10,394 nucleotides of DNA from NCBI GenBank assembly GCA_035500775.1, contig DATJWY010000275.1:1-10394 (forward strand). Direction: 5' to 3'. Under the pieces are notes generated by a model, which saw only the letters and a list, made by a program, of their open reading frames with translations, was not told where the DNA came from and did no database searches. Below are positions 1 through 6,042 of the stretch, piece after piece (position 1 is the first letter of the stretch; every line of letters begins with the position of its first letter). A program made the translations under genes and the position numbers. This DNA is from DATJWY01 sp035500775 (GTDB taxonomy: Bacteria; Pseudomonadota; Alphaproteobacteria; Acetobacterales; Acetobacteraceae).

Positions 1-29
1 TGATCGGATCAGTCAACCTGATCCGATCA
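1..29 (-). terminator. Perfect stem-loop just downstream of fdxA, candidate terminator
   Basis: Positions 1-12 and 18-29 are exact inverted complements (12 bp) around a 5-base loop. The structure starts four bases past the fdxA stop codon on the minus strand, which fits a 3' end or RNA-stabilising hairpin. Each arm is itself nearly palindromic (TGATC, one central base, GATCA), and four GATC tetramers fall within 29 bp. Any T-run that would complete an intrinsic terminator lies outside the window, so the terminator role is inferred; a protein-binding site or a bidirectional terminator remains possible. Confidence 0.5.
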
Positions 30-33
30 TGGT

Positions 34-366
34 CTAGGGCGTGCCCGGCTCCGGGTCGAGGAGGTCGGCCTTGCCCGGCTTGTCCTTCCACGCATCGGCA
101 TCCGCCGGCGGCTCGCCCTTGCGGGTGATGTTCGGCCATTGCGCGGCATAGGTCCGGTTCTGTTCCGCCCAGGCGGCAGCGCGGTCATCACTGTCCGGAA
201 AGATCGCCTCGGCCGGGCATTCCGGCTCGCACACGCCGCAATCGATGCACTCGTCCGGATTGATCACCAGCATGTTGGCGCCGACGTAGAAGCAGTCCAC
301 CGGGCAGACTTCGACGCAATCCATGTATTTGCAGCGGATGCAGTTTTCCGTGACCACGTAGGTCAT
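34..366 (-). CDS. fdxA: Seven-iron ferredoxin (3Fe-4S/4Fe-4S), FdxA type
   Basis: A 110-residue soluble cytoplasmic electron carrier of the Azotobacter ferredoxin I type. Cysteines sit at 9, 12, 17, 21, 25, 40, 43, 46 and 50. By the known ferredoxin I pattern, shifted by one residue, C9, C17 and C50 would bind the 3Fe-4S cluster and C21, C40, C43 and C46 the 4Fe-4S cluster, leaving C12 and C25 free. The acidic, proline-rich C-terminal tail after residue 55 is usual for the family. The ATG at 366 is chosen because GGAG lies six bases upstream and the iron-sulfur fold starts at once (MTYVVTENC); an in-frame start 90 bases upstream would add a basic leader the family lacks. The gene lies 104 bp downstream of the S4 protein gene on the same strand. 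Its physiological partner is not visible here. Confidence 0.95.
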   Translation of the reverse strand: MTYVVTENCIRCKYMDCVEVCPVDCFYVGANMLVINPDECIDCGVCEPECPAEAIFPDSDDRAAAWAEQNRTYAAQWPNITRKGEPPADADAWKDKPGKADLLDPEPGTP

Positions 367-448
367 CGCGTTCTCCAGTCTCCGGGCGGGGGTTGGGGCG
401 TGACAATGTGAGGTTGCACGCGAGCCGACGCAATAAGGCGCCCGGCGT

Positions 449-465
449 TTCGGCACAAGGCCGAA
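449..465 (-). other. Small stem-loop between the S4 gene and fdxA
   Basis: TTCGGC (449-454) pairs with GCCGAA (460-465) around a five-base loop, a few bases after the S4 gene stop on the minus strand. No T-run follows in the direction of transcription, so it is more likely a processing or stabilising hairpin in a shared transcript than a strong terminator. It may have arisen by chance. Confidence 0.3.
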
Positions 466-470
466 GCGGG

Positions 471-764
471 TTACTCCGCGGCGTCACCGATCTCCTCGTA
501 GAGGGTGCGCGCCTCCGTGGCGGGGCCGCGCCGCGTGGCGAGGGCGAGCACGCGCACCACCCGCACCCGCTCGTGCAAGGGCAGGGTCAGCACGTCGCCG
601 GGGCGCAGCCGGGCATGCGGCTTGTCGGTGGGCTGGCGGTTGAGGCGGACGAGGCCGGTCGCGACCAGGCGGGCGCAATCGGCGCGGGCCTTCATGAAGC
701 GCGCGCACCAGAGCCATTTGTCCAGGCGCTGCCAGTCGCGGTCCTCGGTGAGGGACGTGCTCAT
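471..764 (-). CDS. S4-domain RNA-binding protein, HslR (Hsp15)-like
   Basis: A 97-residue basic cytoplasmic protein. Residues 13-60 form an S4 RNA-binding domain: the opening RLDKWLWCARFMKAR, then the ARLVATGLVRLN turn and the RLRPGDVL loop are typical of HslR/Hsp15. In E. coli, Hsp15 binds stalled 50S subunits that still carry a nascent chain; that role is family knowledge and not shown here. The C-terminal block RRGPATEARTLYEE (78-91) is also characteristic of this family. ATG at 764 has GGAG eight bases upstream. A longer frame reaching 827 runs into the intergenic repeat (797-842) and is not believed. The gene sits between the SUV3-like helicase and fdxA on the same strand, an order I recall from other alphaproteobacteria, which suggests a link to RNA or ribosome metabolism. 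Confidence 0.88.
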   Translation of the reverse strand: MSTSLTEDRDWQRLDKWLWCARFMKARADCARLVATGLVRLNRQPTDKPHARLRPGDVLTLPLHERVRVVRVLALATRRGPATEARTLYEEIGDAAE

Positions 765-796
765 GTCAACCACTCCATTGGCGGAAGGGTCGGTAA

Positions 797-860
797 GGCG
801 AGGGGCGCCGCCCCTCGACCCCGCCAAAGGCGTAGCCTTTGGAATCCATTACTTTAGAGC
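797..860 (+). repeat. Paired-hairpin intergenic repeat, copy 1
   Basis: Two tight hairpins in tandem, each with an 8-bp stem and 3-base loop. The first spans 799-817 (CGAGGGGC, gcc, GCCCCTCG) and the second 824-842 (CCAAAGGC, gta, GCCTTTGG), separated by ACCCCG. A conserved tail, AATCCATTACTTTAGAGC, follows to 860. A second copy lies at 10260-10322; 38 bases (817-854) are identical between them. The G800-C816 pair here is C-G in the other copy, so the stem is kept although the bases differ. It resembles a REP-like extragenic palindrome and lies upstream of the S4 gene start, possibly within a transcript from the helicase gene. Confidence 0.85.
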
Positions 861-883
861 GTGATAGTTTTAGGCTGACGCTC
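857..883. other. Imperfect-context inverted repeat after repeat copy 1
   Basis: GAGCGT (857-862) and ACGCTC (878-883) are exact complements with a 15-base AT-richer loop. It starts inside the conserved tail of the paired-hairpin repeat, at the point where the two copies diverge. It may belong to an adjoining mosaic element; function unknown. Confidence 0.35.
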
Positions 884-929
884 ATGGTCTTGGGGCTTTC
901 CCTCCGTGGCCATTCCACCCCAAACCCCG

Positions 930-949
930 CTGGGGCCCTGAGGCCCCAG
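930..949. repeat. GC-rich stem-loop in the helicase-S4 intergenic region
   Basis: CTGGGGCC (930-937) and GGCCCCAG (942-949) form a perfect 8-bp stem with a four-base loop (CTGA). It is the middle hairpin of the series between 797 and 1012. The surrounding 884-970 is otherwise C-rich and shows no gene. Confidence 0.6.
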
Positions 950-970
950 ACTCCCAAAACATGTGCGGGT

Positions 971-1012
971 CCGGGGGCGCTCGCCCCCGGCGGGTCGAGG
1001 GCAGAGCCCTCG
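971..1012 (-). repeat. Diverged, inverted paired-hairpin module
   Basis: CCGGGGGC (971-978) pairs with GCCCCCGG (983-990), and CGAGGGC (996-1002) pairs with GCCCTCG (1006-1012) around a three-base loop. Read on the minus strand, this gives hairpin, ACCCG spacer, hairpin: the same layout as copies 1 and 2 but with different second-stem sequence and opposite orientation. It ends 15 bases past the helicase stop codon, so it could act as a 3' stabiliser or attenuator for the helicase transcript. Confidence 0.65.
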
Positions 1013-1027
1013 CCTTGCCTTCAACCA

Positions 1028-3598
1028 TCACCGCTCGGTGCGCAGCGCCGCCAGCGCCGCGAACGGATGATCCGGCCGCGCGGCCGGGCGCGGCCGGGGC
1101 GCCGCGGCGGCCGGGCGGCGGCGCGGCGTCGCCACCATCGCGGGGGCCGGCGGTCCCGCCTGTCCCTCCGGCAAGGCCATCGCCGGCAGCAGGTGCAGCC
1201 CGAGCGCCCGCAGCAACGGCGGCAGCGCCTCCGCTCGCAGGCCGAGGCGCGGGCCGAGGTAGGCCGGCAGGGCGGTGGGCCGCGCGCGGGTCGCATGGGC
1301 GAGTTCCGCCGCCACCCGTTCGGCGATGTCGAGCCGCAGCAGCACCGGCCCGGCGGCGATCCAGCCGAGCGCCTGCAGGAACCCGGGCGGCGTCGCGGCC
1401 TGCGCCGGCAGGGAGACCAGGCCCGGCGCGGGCGGCGTCGGCGTCGGCATGCCGTGGCGCAGCGCCCAGAGCTGCGCCCGCAGCGCTGCGGCGCGCGGCT
1501 TGAGCAGCGCCGGCATGAACAGCGCGAATCGCCCGGCCCGCACCCCGAGTTCCTTCAGCCGGCCGCGCAGCGCGGGCGGGATCTCCGCCTCGGTGGCGCC
1601 GGCCACCACGCCGCCGGCCTCGGTCAGCCGGTGCAGCGGCCCGCGCAGGGCCGGGTCCGCCTCCGCCGCCTGGGCGGCCGCGAGCAGCGGGGCGAGGTCG
1701 CGCGCCAGCAGCGCGTCGATCCAGCGTTGCAGCCGCTGCCGCACCCGCTCGCGCCGCGGCCCGTCGAGGAACTCGCTGTCCAGCACCTCCACTTGCGGGC
1801 GCAGCAGCGCCGGGCCGGGCCGGAGTCGCGCGACCGTCGTGCCTTCCCAGGCAAGGCGATGATCCGCCCCGAGGTTGAATGCTTCGTCCGGCGCCGATTC
1901 GAGCGCCGCGACCCGGCGCGGCATCTCCTCGCGCAGCGCCCGCCGCGCCGCGCGCAGCACCAGCCGCTTCTCCATTCCCTCGGCCACCGGGTCCGGCAGG
2001 AAGTTGAAGCCGCCGATCTTCCCGACCGGATGCCCCTCCACCACCACCTCGCCGCCGGCGGTCACGGCGGAGAGCAATTCGTCGCCGCTTTCCGCCTCCT
2101 CCAGCCGGCGCATCAGATGCGCGGCGCGGCGATCGACGAAGCGGGCGGTCAGCCGCTCATGCAGCGCGTCGGAGAGCTTGTCCTCCACCTCCCGCGCCCG
2201 CGCCTGCCAGAGCGGCGCGTCCCGCACCCAATCGGTCCGCGCGGCGATGTAGGACAAGACGCGCACGCCGGAGAGGCGCTGCATCAGCGTGTCGATGTCG
2301 CCATCCACGCGGCCGAGGCCGGCGAACTGCGTCTCCATCCAGAGGGCGGGCAGGGTGCCGCCGCGCGCCAGATGGTCGAAGACGCGGGCGCAGAGCCTTG
2401 CGTGGCTGTCATCCGCGATCTTGCGGAAATCCGGGATCTGGCAGGCTTCCCAGAGCGTGCGCACGAGGCGCCGGCCGTGCGCCCGGGCGCGAATCTCCGG
2501 GTCGCGGGCGAGGACGCTCAGCGTCTCCAGGTCGCTCGCGTCATTGCCGCGCACGAGGCCGGGGCGCGGCGGCGGGGCGGTGAGGCTGCCGAGCAGGGCG
2601 TCGATGCCGGAGAAGTCGAGATCGGCATTGCGCCAGAAGACCTGCTCCAGCGCCTCGAAGGCGTGTGCCTCCACCGGTTCCACCAGTTCCTCCGGCAAAG
2701 GCGGGCAATCCCCGGTGGTGCCGAACGTGCCGTCCTTCATGCCCCGGCCGGCGCGGCCGGCGATCTGTGCCACTTCCGGGGCGGCGAGCGCGCGGGGGCG
2801 GTGGCCGTCGAACTTGTTCCAGCGGGCGAAGGCGACATGGTCCACGTCCATGTTCAGCCCCATGCCGATGGCGTCCGTCGCCACCAGGAAATCGACTTCC
2901 TTGTCCTGATACAGCGCCACCTGGGCGTTGCGCGTGCGCGGCGAGAGCCGGCCCATTACCACCGCGCAGCCGCCCCGGCGGCGGCGGATCATCTCGGCGA
3001 TGGCATAGACCTCGCTCGCGCTGAACGCGACCACGGCGCTGCGCGGCGGCAGCTTCGTGAGCTTGATCGGCCCGGCATAGGTTAGTTGCGAGAGGCGCGG
3101 CCGGGTCTCGATCTCCGCCTGCGGCACGAGGCGGTGCAGCAACGGACGAATCGTTTCCGCGCCGAGGAACATCGTCTCCACCAGACCGCGCGCATGCAGC
3201 AGCCGGTCGGTGAAGACATGGCCGCGATCCGGATCGGCGCAGAGCTGGATCTCATCGACGGCGATGAACTCGACCGCCCGGTCGAGCGGCATGGCCTCCA
3301 CGGTGCAGGAGAACCAGCGCGCCTCGGGCGGCACGATCTTCTCCTCGCCGGTGATCAGCGCGACATGGCGCGTGCCCTTCCGGGCCACCATCCGGTCGTA
3401 ATTCTCCCGCGCGAGCAGGCGCAGTGGGAAGCCGATGATGCCGGAGGAGTGCGCCAGCAGGCGCTCGATGGCGAGATGCGTTTTCCCGGTATTCGTCGGG
3501 CCGAGGACAGCCTTCACGCGTGGCGAGAACGGGTCGGACCGGCTGCGGAAGGCACTTCCGTGGGCGGCGACCCGGAATTTGGTGCCGGGCATACCCAC
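1028..3598 (-). CDS. SUV3-like superfamily 2 RNA/DNA helicase
   Basis: An 856-residue ATP-dependent helicase related to mitochondrial SUV3, the RNA helicase of the degradosome; the substrate of the bacterial members is less certain. Visible motifs, in order: Walker A GPTNTGKT (33-40), Walker B DEIQ (115-118), GRLSPRTRNAQ (216-226), VATDAIGMGLN (239-249) and motif VI QIAGRAGR (278-285). These give two RecA-like lobes in the first 300 residues, followed by a long helical region. The last 45 or so residues are rich in Arg, Pro and Ala, a basic low-complexity tail that may bind nucleic acid. GTG at 3598 is preferred over ATG at 3592 because GGAAGGGG ends seven bases before the GTG. The S4 protein and fdxA follow on the same strand after a hairpin-rich 263-bp gap. 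Co-transcription is plausible but not shown. Confidence 0.9.
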   Translation of the reverse strand: MGMPGTKFRVAAHGSAFRSRSDPFSPRVKAVLGPTNTGKTHLAIERLLAHSSGIIGFPLRLLARENYDRMVARKGTRHVALITGEEKIVPPEARWFSCTVEAMPLDRAVEFIAVDEIQLCADPDRGHVFTDRLLHARGLVETMFLGAETIRPLLHRLVPQAEIETRPRLSQLTYAGPIKLTKLPPRSAVVAFSASEVYAIAEMIRRRRGGCAVVMGRLSPRTRNAQVALYQDKEVDFLVATDAIGMGLNMDVDHVAFARWNKFDGHRPRALAAPEVAQIAGRAGRGMKDGTFGTTGDCPPLPEELVEPVEAHAFEALEQVFWRNADLDFSGIDALLGSLTAPPPRPGLVRGNDASDLETLSVLARDPEIRARAHGRRLVRTLWEACQIPDFRKIADDSHARLCARVFDHLARGGTLPALWMETQFAGLGRVDGDIDTLMQRLSGVRVLSYIAARTDWVRDAPLWQARAREVEDKLSDALHERLTARFVDRRAAHLMRRLEEAESGDELLSAVTAGGEVVVEGHPVGKIGGFNFLPDPVAEGMEKRLVLRAARRALREEMPRRVAALESAPDEAFNLGADHRLAWEGTTVARLRPGPALLRPQVEVLDSEFLDGPRRERVRQRLQRWIDALLARDLAPLLAAAQAAEADPALRGPLHRLTEAGGVVAGATEAEIPPALRGRLKELGVRAGRFALFMPALLKPRAAALRAQLWALRHGMPTPTPPAPGLVSLPAQAATPPGFLQALGWIAAGPVLLRLDIAERVAAELAHATRARPTALPAYLGPRLGLRAEALPPLLRALGLHLLPAMALPEGQAGPPAPAMVATPRRRPAAAAPRPRPAARPDHPFAALAALRTER

Positions 3599-3605
3599 AA
3601 GATTT

Positions 3606-3613
3606 CCCCTTCC
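3606..3613 (-). promoter_or_regulatory. Ribosome binding site of the helicase gene
   Basis: On the minus strand this reads GGAAGGGG, seven bases before the GTG at 3598. From the alternative ATG at 3592 the distance would be 13 bases, so this site favours the GTG start. Confidence 0.6.
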
Positions 3614-3669
3614 GGGGTGGATTGCAAGCGCGTGCCATGGATTGCGCGGGTTTTCTGGCCCGTGGCGTC

Positions 3670-3738
3670 GCGGGAACCGCGCGGGGAGACGAGCGGGAGC
3701 CGCGCGGGGAGATGAGTGGGAACCGCGCCGCCAGGGGG
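3670..3738. repeat. 23-bp tandem repeat in the divergent promoter region
   Basis: Two adjacent 23-base units, 3670-3692 and 3693-3715, differ at two positions (A/G at unit position 7, C/T at 21). A third unit from 3716 matches 12 of its first 13 bases and then decays. The first two units each carry the perfect palindrome CCGCGCGG (3677-3684 and 3700-3707). The array lies between two divergent genes, upstream of the -35 region proposed for the aminopeptidase. It could be an operator array or simply recent slippage. Confidence 0.7.
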
Positions 3739-3751
3739 CGTCAGGGGTGGT

Positions 3752-3781
3752 CCGACAGTTGCGAATGCGTCTCCCTATATT
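3752..3781 (+). promoter_or_regulatory. Candidate sigma-70-type promoter for the aminopeptidase gene
   Basis: A -35-like CCGACA (3752-3757) and a -10-like TATATT (3776-3781) are 18 bases apart, in a short AT-richer island within GC-rich DNA. The start would fall near 3788, giving a leader of about 60 bases. Housekeeping promoters of alphaproteobacteria are loosely conserved, so this is a candidate only. Confidence 0.4.
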
Positions 3782-3846
3782 CTAGGGCAGGTGTTCGGGA
3801 GTATGCCGGAGCCGCAATAAGTCGTGTGTGAGGAGTTGCGAGCGCA

Positions 3847-5256
3847 ATGGATGAGAGGGATCTGGACTGCCTGGCCGGGGATGGCGCCGCCTGCCTGCCG
3901 CTGCACGCCGTGCGGCCGGCGGAGGAAGCGGCGTTGCTGGCGCGGCTGCCCTCCGGCGCGGCGGCCTTCCTGCGCCAGACCGGCTGGTCCGCCAAGTCAG
4001 GTGCGCTCGCCCTGCTGCCGGGGCCGGACGGGCTGGCCGGTGCCGTGCTCGGCCTCGGCGAGGAAACCGGGCCCTTCGTGTTCGGCGCGTTACCCTTCGG
4101 CCTGCCGGAGGGTACGAACTGGCGTCTGGAACCCGGCGGCTATGCTCCGGAAGAGGCGGTGCTCGGCTTCTGCCTTGGCGCCTATCGTTACACGGCGTTG
4201 AAGGCGCCCGCCCGCGCGCCGGCGCGACTCGCCATGCCGGACGGGTGCGCGCCGGCCCTCGCCGCAGCGCGAGCGGCATGGCTGGTTCGCGATCTGATCA
4301 ATGCTCCGGCGAACCTGCTCGGGCCCGAGGAACTGGCCGAGGCGGCCCGGGCGCTCGCCGGCCGGCATGGCGCGGAATGCGAGATTATCGCCGGCGAAGC
4401 GCTGGAATCCGGCTATCCCGCGGTCGCTGCGGTCGGGCGCGGCTCGGCGCGGGCACCCCGCGTCGCCGTGCTGCGCTGGCAGGGCAGCGCGGCCGGAAAG
4501 GAGGCGCCGCTGATCTCGCTCTGCGGCAAGGGCGTCTGCTTCGATACCGGCGGTTACGATTTGAAACCCTCCGCCGCGATGCTTCGGATGAAAAAGGATA
4601 TGGGTGGCGCGGCAATTCTACTAGGGGTTGCGCGGATGGTGATGGAGGCGGATCTGCCGGTGCGGCTCGTGCTGCGAATCGGGTGCGTGGAGAACAGCGT
4701 CTCCGGTACGGCGATGCGTCCGCTCGACGTGTTGCGTACCCGGCGTGGCCTGACGGTGGAGGTGGGCAACACCGATGCCGAAGGGCGGCTGGTGCTGTGC
4801 GACCTGCTGGCCGAGGCATCGGACGAGGCGCCGGCCCTGCTCGTTGATGCGGCGACGCTGACCGGCGCGGCGCGGGTCGCGCTCGGCCCCGACCTGCCGG
4901 CCTTGTTCACGCCGGATGACGCGGTAGCCGAGCTTTTACTTAAATCCGGGACTGAGTCTCATGATCCGTTCTGGAGGCTACCTTTGTGGAAAAATTACGA
5001 TTCCTGGCTTGCTAGTGGGGTCGCGGACATCAACAATACGGGAAGCAAGCCGCTGGCCGGAGCGATCACGGCGGCATTGTTTCTTGAGCGTTTCGTCGTG
5101 CCGCGGGCGCGCTGGGCTCATATCGACGTTTACGCGTGGAACGACGCCACGAGCCCCGGCCGCCCGGAGGGCGGAGAGGCGCAAGGCATGCGCGCAGTTT
5201 TCCGTGCCATAACGAGAGTAGCCAAGGGTGAAATGACGGCTGGAACAACTGGGTAA
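3847..5256 (+). CDS. M17 leucyl aminopeptidase family protein
   Basis: A 469-residue cytosolic dizinc aminopeptidase of family M17 (PepA-like), expected to remove N-terminal residues from peptides. All key catalytic and metal-binding positions of the family can be placed: K228 (GKG), D233 (FDTGG), K240 (LKPS), D251 (KKDMGG), and D310, E312, R314 in NTDAEGRL. The divergent N-terminal domain covers roughly residues 1-135 and the catalytic domain the rest. It is a little shorter than E. coli PepA (about 500). Alphaproteobacteria often carry two M17 genes, so I give no symbol. The ATG at 3847 has AGGAG 11 bases upstream, a rather long spacing. Nearest neighbours are the divergent helicase and a MarR-type gene 146 bp downstream. 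Codons around residues 362-397 are unusually AT-rich (47% GC over 4931-5040), although the protein sequence there is conserved. Confidence 0.93.
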   Translation: MDERDLDCLAGDGAACLPLHAVRPAEEAALLARLPSGAAAFLRQTGWSAKSGALALLPGPDGLAGAVLGLGEETGPFVFGALPFGLPEGTNWRLEPGGYAPEEAVLGFCLGAYRYTALKAPARAPARLAMPDGCAPALAAARAAWLVRDLINAPANLLGPEELAEAARALAGRHGAECEIIAGEALESGYPAVAAVGRGSARAPRVAVLRWQGSAAGKEAPLISLCGKGVCFDTGGYDLKPSAAMLRMKKDMGGAAILLGVARMVMEADLPVRLVLRIGCVENSVSGTAMRPLDVLRTRRGLTVEVGNTDAEGRLVLCDLLAEASDEAPALLVDAATLTGAARVALGPDLPALFTPDDAVAELLLKSGTESHDPFWRLPLWKNYDSWLASGVADINNTGSKPLAGAITAALFLERFVVPRARWAHIDVYAWNDATSPGRPEGGEAQGMRAVFRAITRVAKGEMTAGTTG

Positions 5257-5284
5257 CGTGAACGGGAATCACGATTATTGTTTT
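5257..5284 (+). terminator. Candidate intrinsic terminator after the aminopeptidase gene
   Basis: CGTGA (5257-5261) pairs with TCACG (5269-5273) around a seven-base loop, directly after the stop codon, and is followed by the T-rich ATTATTGTTTT (5274-5284). The stem is short and not GC-rich, so termination may be partial. It would separate the aminopeptidase from the downstream MarR gene. Confidence 0.4.
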
Positions 5285-5402
5285 CGTGCGGTATAGCCCT
5301 CAAGTCGTTTGCGTTCCAACCTGCGCTTCCCATATTGCAGGACACGGAGGAAACGCCGCAGCGGCTTCGGGGGTGGGCCCCCTGGCGGGTGAGAGGACTT
5401 CA

Positions 5403-5795
5403 ATGGCAAATGTATCGACGGCCGATCAACTGGTAGGCATCATGCGCGACACTATCGTCGCGCTGGTGCGGCGGGACGGACCCGACCTGTCGGCGCGACA
5501 GCTCGGCGTCTTCCTGACGTGCTACCTCCAGGAGGGATCGCATACGGTGCGTGGCCTCGCGGCTGAGTTGAATGTGTCGAAGCCGGCGATCACGCGGGCG
5601 CTCGACCGGCTCGGTGAGCTTGACCTGGCGCGGCGCAAGGTGGACCCGATGGACCGGCGCAGCGTGCTGGTGCAGCGGACCCTGAAGGGTGCGGCCTTCC
5701 TGCGCGACCTGCGCTCGATCATGAGCGAGGCGTCCAGCACGGCGAAGAAACCATCCGGCGGGCCTGCCGAATCACGCCGCGCCGTCCACGGCTGA
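5403..5795 (+). CDS. MarR-family winged helix-turn-helix regulator (short)
   Basis: A 130-residue DNA-binding protein. A winged helix-turn-helix spans about residues 30-95: the helix SARQLGVFLTCYL (30-42), positioning helix TVRGLAAELNV (48-58), recognition helix SKPAITRALDRLG (59-71) and a wing RRKVDPMDRRSVLV (77-90) with the family's Asp/Arg pattern. MarR proteins usually bind palindromic operators as dimers. The C-terminal dimerisation helix is short here, and the tail after residue 112 is basic and probably disordered. Full-length members are usually about 140-160 residues. ATG at 5403 is chosen for GAGAGGA close upstream; an upstream in-frame start (5286) would add about 39 residues of poor quality. 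Target and ligand cannot be read from the sequence; autoregulation from the 5257-5402 gap is plausible. Confidence 0.82.
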   Translation: MANVSTADQLVGIMRDTIVALVRRDGPDLSARQLGVFLTCYLQEGSHTVRGLAAELNVSKPAITRALDRLGELDLARRKVDPMDRRSVLVQRTLKGAAFLRDLRSIMSEASSTAKKPSGGPAESRRAVHG

Positions 5796-5821
5796 GGCGC
5801 GGCCCCGCTCGTTCGGGGGCG

Positions 5822-5994
5822 TCCGCCGGAGCAGGCGGAATCGGCCCTGAGCTGGGGACGAGGTAACAAGTCGGTGTGAATCGCCCGCTTGCCGGCGCTC
5901 CGTGTCGGCGCGCCGGCCGGACGTCAGGGAGCCGCGCGGCGTTCTCGCCGGCGCGCGGCCAGCCCCCGGGATGTGCCCGCCGCGTTATCGGCGG
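5822..5994. terminator. Convergent intergenic region with GC-rich stem-loops
   Basis: Three perfect inverted repeats lie between the convergent MarR gene and the glycosyltransferase gene: 5822-5839 (6-bp stem, TCCGCC), 5891-5917 (8-bp stem GCCGGCGC with an 11-base loop) and 5977-5994 (6-bp stem CCGCCG). None has a T-run on either strand. They could halt transcription from both sides with help from Rho, but stems of this size also arise easily in such GC-rich DNA. No credible gene is seen in 5796-6042. Confidence 0.3.
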
Positions 5995-6042
5995 CCAGGA
6001 CGCGCTTGCCGGGCTGCCAGCGGCCGAGACGCGCGCGTTGCG

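Noticed and set aside
1..29. FNR-type operator in the TGAT/ATCA palindromes
   Set aside because: FNR sites have a four-base centre (TTGAT-N4-ATCAA); here the TGAT and ATCA halves are three bases apart and lie behind a gene.
384..430. Promoter for fdxA on the minus strand (TTGCGT, 17 bases, CACATT)
   Set aside because: The -10 match is poor, and read-through from the upstream S4 gene is an adequate explanation.
765..827. N-terminal extension of the S4 protein
   Set aside because: The extra 21 codons lie partly in the paired-hairpin repeat (797-842) and do not look like HslR; ATG at 764 has a good ribosome site.
839..3085. A 748-residue open frame on the plus strand opposite the helicase
   Set aside because: It has no recognisable domain, is full of Arg, Gly, Gln and Ala, starts inside the intergenic repeat, and lies fully antisense to a gene with clear helicase motifs. 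Long antisense frames are expected in GC-rich DNA.
5309..5336. Promoter for the MarR gene (TTGCGT, 16 bases, CATATT)
   Set aside because: Only three and four of six bases match the consensus. It may be real but cannot be told from chance.
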